Assembly (NCBI RefSeq): GCF_000214595.1
Contig: NZ_AFIG01000003.1
Span: 682,001-746,000 of the forward strand
Length of the DNA stretch: 64,000 nucleotides
Source of the DNA: Methylophaga thalassica MP
GTDB taxonomy: Bacteria; Pseudomonadota; Gammaproteobacteria; Nitrosococcales; Methylophagaceae
Reading direction: 5' to 3'
Positions 58,171 to 64,000 of this stretch are shown in pieces (positions within the stretch are counted from its first letter, which is position 1; each line of letters starts with the position of its first letter). Both the position numbers and the translations under genes were made by a program. The notes beneath the pieces are model-generated. The model was not told the origin of the DNA. It did no database searches and saw only the letters and a program-made list of their open reading frames with translations.

Positions 58171-58799
58171 GATTTTAATTTTGCATTACGGTCAGCTAAA
58201 TCACTGATCAGATTATCAACACCTTTGTTACGAATCTGTGTAGCAAAGCTTGAGCGGTAATTTGTGACTAAACTTACGCCATCAATTTTCACGTCATAAA
58301 CTTTCCATGCATTGTCATCATTTTCATACAACGCCAATGACATAGGAATCGGAGGACCTGCTGGTTGAACGACTTCCATAGGCACAGTCACCCGTTTTCT
58401 GGAGACATCATCACGGAAAGGTAACAAGCGGATTTCTTCATTTGTATATTCAAGCATAGCGGTTGAATAGGTTCTGATAAGTAGCAGTCGGAACTCTTCA
58501 ACGAATTTAACTCGTTGTTCATTATCTAGCTGGCGCCAGTTTTTACCCAAAGCCAGTTTGGACATTTTTTCAAAATCAAAATACGGCATAAGAATTTGTT
58601 CGACTAACGAGTAAATCTTATCCGGGTTGTGGTTTAGCTCAGCTTTATTATCTTTCAGTGCTTTTAACATTTCATCGGATGCATTTTTAACCAATGCTTG
58701 AGGCACAGGCATACTATCCGCCGAAACCGTTAAACTTGTTGCAAGAAAAAAGCCTGCCATCAGAGACAAAATATATTTGCTTATCATTTTCGTGTTCAT
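58167..58799 (-). CDS. mlaC: Phospholipid-binding protein MlaC
   Basis: 210 residues with signal peptide (LMAGFFLATSLTVSA). VEQILMPYFDFEKMSKLALG and FRLLLIRTYSTAML are typical of MlaC; DVKIDGVSLVTNYRSSFATQ closes the lipid pocket. Carries phospholipid between membranes. Directly follows mlaD. Confidence 0.94.
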   Translation of the reverse strand: MNTKMISKYILSLMAGFFLATSLTVSADSMPVPQALVKNASDEMLKALKDNKAELNHNPDKIYSLVEQILMPYFDFEKMSKLALGKNWRQLDNEQRVKFVEEFRLLLIRTYSTAMLEYTNEEIRLLPFRDDVSRKRVTVPMEVVQPAGPPIPMSLALYENDDNAWKVYDVKIDGVSLVTNYRSSFATQIRNKGVDNLISDLADRNAKLKS

Positions 58800-59267
58800 T
58801 TATTCGTTGCCTTCAGCTTTACTGTATAAAAACTGGCCGATAACTTGTTCAAGAACCAGTGCTGGTTGAGTAAGTGTTATGACATCGCCATTTTTTAAAG
58901 ATTCATCTTCAGCACCAGCAACCAGACCAATGTATTGCTCACCTAATAATCCAGCAGTGTAGATACTGGCTGATGTATCGAGCGGAATATTATCAAACTG
59001 GGGATAAATATTAAGTGTGACTTTGGCATCAAATGTCTTTGGGTCAAGACTGATATCAGCAACACGTCCGACTCTCACTCCTGCCATCGTGACCGGTGAG
59101 CGAACTTTTAAACCACCAATATTTCCAAACTCAGCTGTTACCTGGTATCCCTTTTCTTCCGTTAAGTCACCGAGGTTGCTCACTTTCATTGCCAGCATAA
59201 ATAACGCAGCAATACCCGCCGCGACAAACATTCCAACAGTAATTTCAGTACTCTTACTCTGCATCAT
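58800..59267 (-). CDS. mlaD: MlaD MCE-domain protein
   Basis: 155 residues. One N-terminal helix (MFVAAGIAALFMLAMKV), then an MCE domain with FGNIGGLKVRSPVTMAGVRV and LLGEQYIGL. Forms the hexameric periplasmic ring of MlaFEDB. The hydrophobic C-terminus (VLEQVIGQFLYS) is as usual. Confidence 0.95.
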   Translation of the reverse strand: MMQSKSTEITVGMFVAAGIAALFMLAMKVSNLGDLTEEKGYQVTAEFGNIGGLKVRSPVTMAGVRVGRVADISLDPKTFDAKVTLNIYPQFDNIPLDTSASIYTAGLLGEQYIGLVAGAEDESLKNGDVITLTQPALVLEQVIGQFLYSKAEGNE

Positions 59268-59272
59268 TCTCT

Positions 59273-60052
59273 CTAATCTCCAAACATCAACGCAGTCAGT
59301 ACAAAGTCCAGTCCCAAGATAGCAAAGGCTGAATGTACTACTGTACGAGTTGTCGCTCTACCAACACCTTCTGACGTTGGCACCGCATCATACCCTTCAA
59401 ATAAGGCAATCCATGTAACAACAAGACCAAATACGACACTTTTGATCACGCCATTAAAAATATCTTCAAATAAGTCTGTTTTGGCCTGCATCTGAGACCA
59501 GAAAGCGCCATCATCAACGCCGAGCAAGCCATGACCGACCAAAAAGCCTCCCAACACACCCACAGCACTAAAAATGGCAGCGAGTAAAGGCATCGAGATA
59601 ATCCCAGCCAAGAAACGGGGAGCAATAATTCGCTTTATTGGGTCAACAGCCATCATTTCCATACCTGACAACTGTTCTGTACTTTTCATCAGGCCTATTT
59701 CGGCAGTCAGTGCAGAACCTGCACGACCAGCGAACAATAGAGCACTGACTACAGGTCCGAGCTCTCTTACCAGAGACAGAGAAACCATGACACCAAGTGA
59801 CTCTTCTGCACCAAAATCGACAAGCGTATTATACCCTTGCAGTCCGAGTACCATACCGACAAATAAACCAGAAACCAGGATCAGCATCACCGAAAGAACA
59901 CCGATCGAAAATAACTGCTGTATAACGAGCGAAAACCTCAAAAACAGACCAGGTATGCCTGCTAACATCGCCACTAATAATAGGTGGGCACGTCCAAGAC
60001 GTTCGAATGAGCCGAGTCCCCATCGTCCAAGACTTCGAATATAGTTTATCAT
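59273..60052 (-). CDS. mlaE: MlaE permease
   Basis: 259 residues, five to six helices. [39 protein letters not shown] and [19 protein letters not shown] are MlaE hallmarks. Membrane part of the lipid transporter; ATGA overlap with mlaF. Confidence 0.96.
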   Translation of the reverse strand: MINYIRSLGRWGLGSFERLGRAHLLLVAMLAGIPGLFLRFSLVIQQLFSIGVLSVMLILVSGLFVGMVLGLQGYNTLVDFGAEESLGVMVSLSLVRELGPVVSALLFAGRAGSALTAEIGLMKSTEQLSGMEMMAVDPIKRIIAPRFLAGIISMPLLAAIFSAVGVLGGFLVGHGLLGVDDGAFWSQMQAKTDLFEDIFNGVIKSVVFGLVVTWIALFEGYDAVPTSEGVGRATTRTVVHSAFAILGLDFVLTALMFGD

Positions 60053-60852
60053 GCATTATCCTCAGGATTGAGTAAGTCCTCAGCGAAGTCGGGGCCAGCG
60101 TAATGAAATGGAACTGGGCCGTCCGGCAATCCCTGCATGAACTGCTGAACCCATTGTGAGCCCGAACGTTTCAACTGCACAGGAGAACCGTGTTCGATAA
60201 TTTTACCCCCTGACATAAGGTAAATATAGTCAGCAATTTCAGCTGTTTCAGCCACGTCATGAGAGACAACAATACTGGTTAATTTCATGGCATCGTTAAT
60301 ACGATGAATCAGATTAACGAGAGTTCCCATAGAGATAGGGTCCTGGCCTGTAAATGGTTCGTCGTACATGATCATCATAGGCTCCAGCGCAACAGCCCGA
60401 GCTAACGCTACACGTCTGGCCATACCACCAGATAACTCGTTTGGTGAAAGATGACGGGCATTACGAAGCCCTACGGCCTGTAACTTCATCAACACCAAGT
60501 CGCGTATCATCGATTCCGGCAGGTTGGTATGTTCACGTAGCGGAAATGCGACGTTATCAAAAACATTAATATCCGTTAATAGGGCACCGCTTTGAAATAG
60601 CATGCCCATACGTTTACGAAGCTCATAGAGCTCAGAGTGAGATAACTTATGAACATCCTGTCCATCGACTTCTATCGTTCCCTTATCTGGGCGTAACTGA
60701 CCACCAATCAGCTTTAGTAAAGTGGTCTTACCGGTGCCACTTGGTCCCATGATAGCTGTAACCTTACCACGCTGAATGTCGATGTTTACGCCATCAAAAA
60801 TGACTCGGTCACCACGATAAAAGTGCAAGTCCCTGATTTTTATCAGTGGCAC
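60049..60852 (-). CDS. mlaF: MlaF ATPase
   Basis: 267 residues. Walker [15 protein letters not shown], signature [16 protein letters not shown], Walker [14 protein letters not shown]. Powers MlaFEDB. First gene of the mlaFEDCB-ibaG-murA-hisGDC operon; the 216-base gap upstream to the divergent mxaD-like gene must hold both promoters, but I see no convincing pair. Confidence 0.96.
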   Translation of the reverse strand: MPLIKIRDLHFYRGDRVIFDGVNIDIQRGKVTAIMGPSGTGKTTLLKLIGGQLRPDKGTIEVDGQDVHKLSHSELYELRKRMGMLFQSGALLTDINVFDNVAFPLREHTNLPESMIRDLVLMKLQAVGLRNARHLSPNELSGGMARRVALARAVALEPMMIMYDEPFTGQDPISMGTLVNLIHRINDAMKLTSIVVSHDVAETAEIADYIYLMSGGKIIEHGSPVQLKRSGSQWVQQFMQGLPDGPVPFHYAGPDFAEDLLNPEDNA

Positions 60853-61068
60853 AGGCTTCTCCGCTTGTCTAGTAGAATATAAAGGTCGTTAATTTTCATT
60901 AATATGCGTGACTAAGTCAAATATCCTTGTGGAAAATGTTAAATAGTTCCGATACAGTGTGCAGTCCAACTTATGGTGATACGTGTTCGATGACATTTGT
61001 TCAGACTGTGTTCAGGATGGCTTTGTTAACGTCACTGTCGGATTTATTGAAAAACGGAGATAGAAATA

Positions 61069-61632
61069 ATGAAAAAAATATTACAGTTTTTTGCCATTAC
61101 ACTTGCTGTATTACCGATGATTGCAAGTGCACATGGTCCAACAAGACAATCTGTTAAAGAATCTGTCTTTATCAATGCTTCACCAGAAAAAGTATGGGCC
61201 GTGTTAAGCGACTTTACCGCAATTGATAAATGGCACCCAGCTGTGGCAAGTGTTGAAATGCTAAGTGATAACGAACGTAAATTAACACTGAAAGGTGAAG
61301 GTCATCCAACCATCACTGAAAAATTAGAAAAGCTTGATAACGACAAAATGATGATGATCTACAAAATCGAAAAAATGAGCGTTATCAAAACAATTACATA
61401 TAACAGCAAAGACACACCTTACTACACTCTGCCTGTAAATAACTATAAATCTTGGTTATCAGTCAAAGCGAAAGATGGTGGTTCTGAAGTCACTTGGAAA
61501 GGTAAATTCTATCGTTCATTCATGGATAACCCTCCAGTACCAGAAGGTCAAAGTGATGAAGATGCTGTTAATGCCGTTAAAGGTGTTTACACATCAGGTC
61601 TGAACAACCTGAAAGCGATGCTGGAAAAATAA
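61069..61632 (+). CDS. mxaD: MxaD-like SRPBCC protein, exported
   Basis: 187 residues after the ribosome site GGAGATAG. Signal peptide (FFAITLAVLPMIASA), then AHGPTRQSVKESVFINASPE and VWAVLSDFTAIDKWHPAVAS. This N-terminus matches what I recall of MxaD, a periplasmic protein of the methanol dehydrogenase clusters that assists electron transfer from the dehydrogenase to cytochrome cL. It belongs to the START/SRPBCC fold. It is 17 kb from xoxF and not in an mxa cluster. Family call is firm; the MxaD role is likely but inferred. Confidence 0.75.
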   Translation: MKKILQFFAITLAVLPMIASAHGPTRQSVKESVFINASPEKVWAVLSDFTAIDKWHPAVASVEMLSDNERKLTLKGEGHPTITEKLEKLDNDKMMMIYKIEKMSVIKTITYNSKDTPYYTLPVNNYKSWLSVKAKDGGSEVTWKGKFYRSFMDNPPVPEGQSDEDAVNAVKGVYTSGLNNLKAMLEK

Positions 61633-61639
61633 TTCCATC

Positions 61640-62626
61640 ATGTGGTTTCAAAATGCTCAAAAGGCGACTCTTCTCAGGGTCGCCTTTTTTCTTTCATTCT
61701 GCTTCATTCTAACTAGCTGTGCTGATGATAAGCCAGAGTATGCGCTGATTACCAATCAACTATCGAGTAATGTCAGCGTCATCGATCTCAGCACACAGAC
61801 CGTTATCAAAACCATTCCTGTCGGTGAACACCCAGCTGGTATTAGTGTCAGCCCATATCATGATATGGCTTTTGTCACTAATCCAGACGGACAAACGATT
61901 TCTGTGCTTGATTTAAAGTCGCTTACTGAACTCCGTCAGATAAAAGTCGGGCCTGGACCTGTTGGTGTGACATCTTCTAAGGATGGTAAACGCGTCTATG
62001 TAGCAGACTGGTACGAAAATAATATTCGAATTATTAATCCTGACTCGGGAGAGTTAATCGATACGATTGCAGTTGGAAAGTCTCCTGCTGGTCTTGTCAG
62101 TGATGGAAAACGTCAGCGGCTATATGTGGCTAATCGCGATGATAACAGTGTGTCATTCATTGACCTCAACAATGACGAGGTCACCCACACCGTCGATGTA
62201 GGTAATTCGCCATTTGGAGTGGCCATTTCACCTGATGGCTCTCGTGTTTATAGTGTCAACGTTGAAAGTAGTGATGTCACTGCCATTGATACTAAAACAG
62301 CCAAAGTCATCCAAACTATTCCTGTCGGAGAATGGCCTTATTGCGCGGTTGTTAGTCGTGATAATAAAAAGCTGTATGTCATCAATCAGGATGAGGCGAC
62401 CATCTCTGTAGTCGATACCACTTCTTTCAACATTACCAATACTATTGAGATTGAAGATACACCTGAAGGTATAGATATTAGTGCCGATGGTTCACAGCTC
62501 TATGCGGTAAACTGGGGAAATAATACCGTTTCTGTAATTGATACAAAAACAGAAAAAGTCATTAATTCCATTGAGACAGGCAAGGGGCCTCGCTCCTTTG
62601 GACAGTTTATTACCACCGTTGAATAA
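61640..62626 (+). CDS. YVTN beta-propeller lipoprotein
   Basis: 328 residues from ATG 61640, the only start before the lipoprotein signal (VAFFLSFCFILTSC). Seven YVTN-type repeats follow, of the form VSVIDLSTQTVIKTIPVGEH and RRLYVANRDDNSVSFIDL-like. This gives a periplasmic seven-bladed propeller. It starts seven bases after the mxaD-like stop. Codons 7-17 are inside a terminator-like hairpin. Partner of a PQQ or methanol system is suggested by position only. Confidence 0.8.
   Translation: MWFQNAQKATLLRVAFFLSFCFILTSCADDKPEYALITNQLSSNVSVIDLSTQTVIKTIPVGEHPAGISVSPYHDMAFVTNPDGQTISVLDLKSLTELRQIKVGPGPVGVTSSKDGKRVYVADWYENNIRIINPDSGELIDTIAVGKSPAGLVSDGKRQRLYVANRDDNSVSFIDLNNDEVTHTVDVGNSPFGVAISPDGSRVYSVNVESSDVTAIDTKTAKVIQTIPVGEWPYCAVVSRDNKKLYVINQDEATISVVDTTSFNITNTIEIEDTPEGIDISADGSQLYAVNWGNNTVSVIDTKTEKVINSIETGKGPRSFGQFITTVE
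61659..61690 (+). terminator. Terminator-like hairpin overlapping the lipoprotein start
   Basis: AAAAGGCGAC (61659-61668) pairs with GTCGCCTTTT (61679-61688), then T to 61690. It would end the mxaD-like transcript but lies within codons 7-17 of the next gene, so ribosomes could open it. Confidence 0.75.
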
Positions 62627-63371
62627 TGAACTAGATAGTCTCGTGGCAGTGACTTCAGCAGCACTGCCACGAGCAAAACTTCTCGAAACAAAACTTTCTG
62701 TGCCTATTAAGGTACTTGATAAGTCATTTGTACAACTATTGGTTGAAGAGCAGCGATTGAGTTTGCAGGTGCCTGATATCGGTAAGCCTGTTTTTATCAA
62801 TTTCAGCTCAGGCAAATATGATCATCGCCGTAAATTCGGTGGTGGCAAAGGACAGCCATTAGCCAAAGCCGTTGGTATGAAACAAGGACATACCCCCAAA
62901 ATTATTGATGCCACAGCTGGCTTTGCCAGAGATGCTTTTGTATTAGCCTCTTTAGGAAGTACAGTCACGATGCTTGAGCAAAGTCCAGTGATAAGTTTGC
63001 TGATTGAGGATGCATTACAACAAGAAGAGATGGAAGATGAGGTGAGACACATCACTCAGCGAATGACTATCCATCATGCCAATGCCATCGATTTTTTATC
63101 GACTGTACAGGAACGTCCTGATGTCATTTATATGGATCCCATGTACCCCAGCCGGGATAAATCGGCCTTAGTGAAAAAAGAGATGCAGGCGCTACACCAG
63201 CTTATCGGACCAGATACAAATAGTGAAGAATTACTCTCGGTAGCGAGACAGGTAGCTCTGCGTCGAGTTGTGGTGAAACGTCCCAAAGGCGCTGAGTTTG
63301 TTGGCAATCAGAAACCGAGCGCCAGTATTCAGAGTAAAAATACCCGCTACGATCTCTACGTCAATAGCTAG
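62619..63371 (+). CDS. rsmJ: 16S rRNA m2G1516 methyltransferase RsmJ
   Basis: 250 residues from TTG 62619, which gives the E. coli length and overlaps the previous stop by eight bases; GTG 62643 is an alternative. HRRKFGGGKGQPLAKAVG, IDATAGFARDAFVLASLG (SAM site), YMDPMYPSRDKSALVKKEM and RRVVVKRPKGA are diagnostic. No Shine-Dalgarno is evident, so coupling to the upstream gene is likely. Confidence 0.93.
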   Translation: MNNELDSLVAVTSAALPRAKLLETKLSVPIKVLDKSFVQLLVEEQRLSLQVPDIGKPVFINFSSGKYDHRRKFGGGKGQPLAKAVGMKQGHTPKIIDATAGFARDAFVLASLGSTVTMLEQSPVISLLIEDALQQEEMEDEVRHITQRMTIHHANAIDFLSTVQERPDVIYMDPMYPSRDKSALVKKEMQALHQLIGPDTNSEELLSVARQVALRRVVVKRPKGAEFVGNQKPSASIQSKNTRYDLYVNS

Positions 63372-63372
63372 A

Positions 63373-64000
63373 TTATTTCTGCCGAGCCTGCTTATCCATA
63401 GCTCTGAGTCGCTCTAATTTCTCTGCTATTTTTATTTCAAGGCCACGATTAACCGGTTGATAATATTCCCGCTCACGCATTGAATCGGGGAAATAGGTTT
63501 CCCCAATAGCATAAGCATCAGGCTCATCATGTGCATAACGATACTCTCTGCCATAGCCCAGCTCTTTCATCAATTTGGTGGGCGCATTACGTAAATGTAC
63601 CGGTACTTCAGCCGAGCCATGGGATTTTGCATCATGCATGGCGGCTTTAAAAGCGGTATACACCGCATTACTTTTGGGTGCACAGGCAAGATAAACAACT
63701 GCTTGGGCGATGGCCAATTCACCTTCTGGACTCCCCAGCTTGTCAAAACTTTCCCAGGCATCCAGCGCAATGCGTAAGCCTCGGGGATCGGCATTACCAA
63801 TATCTTCAGCTGCCATTCTGACCACTCTGCGCATCAGGTATACAGGATCACAACCACCATCCAACATGCGACATAACCAATAGAGAGCCGCATCAGGTGC
63901 TGAGCCACGCACGGATTTGTGCAAGGCTGAAATTTGATCGTAAAAAGCTTCACCCCCTTTATCAAAACGTCGAATCGTCCCGGATAAGACTTCAGCAAGG
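63373..64000 (-). CDS. rarA: Replication-associated recombination protein RarA, 5' end outside window
   Basis: C-terminal 209 residues only; the frame is open to 64000. The segment [20 protein letters not shown], then [20 protein letters not shown] and [17 protein letters not shown], is typical of RarA/MgsA. The ATPase part lies beyond the edge. Tail-to-tail with rsmJ, one base apart. Confidence 0.95.
   Translation of the reverse strand, partial: LAEVLSGTIRRFDKGGEAFYDQISALHKSVRGSAPDAALYWLCRMLDGGCDPVYLMRRVVRMAAEDIGNADPRGLRIALDAWESFDKLGSPEGELAIAQAVVYLACAPKSNAVYTAFKAAMHDAKSHGSAEVPVHLRNAPTKLMKELGYGREYRYAHDEPDAYAIGETYFPDSMREREYYQPVNRGLEIKIAEKLERLRAMDKQARQK

Overview
The window reads as an ordinary chromosomal stretch of a gammaproteobacterial methylotroph, most likely Methylophaga or a close relative. 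This rests on gene content, because the window has no rRNA. It carries a periplasmic PQQ alcohol dehydrogenase of the lanthanide-dependent XoxF type, an MxaD-like protein and 6-phosphogluconate dehydrogenase. It also carries typical gammaproteobacterial blocks: mlaFEDCB-ibaG-murA-hisGDC, pilTU/yggS-proC-yggT-metXW-pyrE, dsbA-ccsB-resB-cytochrome c4/yihA, and rplM-rpsI. Base composition looks moderate and even, and I see no transposase, integrase, phage gene or CRISPR array.

Layout. 1-4.0 kb: the 3' part of an MFS transporter, a DUF3144 protein, three tiny membrane or lipoprotein genes, psiE and an SdiA-regulated-type protein. 4.0-6.4 kb: gnd translationally coupled to a nucleotidyltransferase-fold protein. 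6.5-9.9 kb: two minus-strand units that look Fur-regulated, one encoding porin, FMN-binding protein and PepSY membrane protein, the other three small unknown proteins. 9.9-13.6 kb: Slp lipoprotein, YlqF GTPase, then efpL-ybaN-nitroreductase-HopJ. 13.6-19.3 kb: a very large FAD/Fe-S dehydrogenase, uppP, and rplM-rpsI behind a near-perfect sigma-70 promoter. 19.5-25.6 kb: envelope and tRNA genes (PagL-like, lpxL-type, waaA, tadA, trhP, mltF). 25.6-30.9 kb: dsbA and the System II cytochrome c maturation genes with cytochrome c4, divergent from yihA.

30.9-35.4 kb: a SoxC-like sulfite dehydrogenase with its cytochrome, glycogen phosphorylase and tRNA-Arg(CCG). 36.2-40.9 kb: pstSCAB behind a Pho box, followed by a Fic-like protein where phoU often sits. 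41.7-43.5 kb: xoxF alone, with a structured leader and strong terminator, followed by a gap that may encode a small RNA. 44.0-51.9 kb: OmpA-type lipoprotein, pilU/pilT, and yggS-proC-yggT-metX-metW-pyrE. 51.9-60.9 kb: a TauE/SafE permease, a coiled-coil secreted protein and the mla-murA-his operon. 61.0-64.0 kb: mxaD-like gene, a YVTN beta-propeller lipoprotein whose start overlaps a terminator-like hairpin, rsmJ, and the C-terminal part of rarA.

Physiology inferred: methanol oxidation in the periplasm by XoxF would feed c-type cytochromes matured by CcsB/ResB, with Gnd in hexose-phosphate oxidation. Phosphate and iron limitation responses are represented by the Pho-box pst operon and the two Fur-box units. 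The parts most worth follow-up are the Fur-box small-gene cluster, the Fic-like Pst partner with a degraded active site, the xoxF leader and possible downstream sRNA, and the hairpin overlapping the start of the MxaD-linked lipoprotein.
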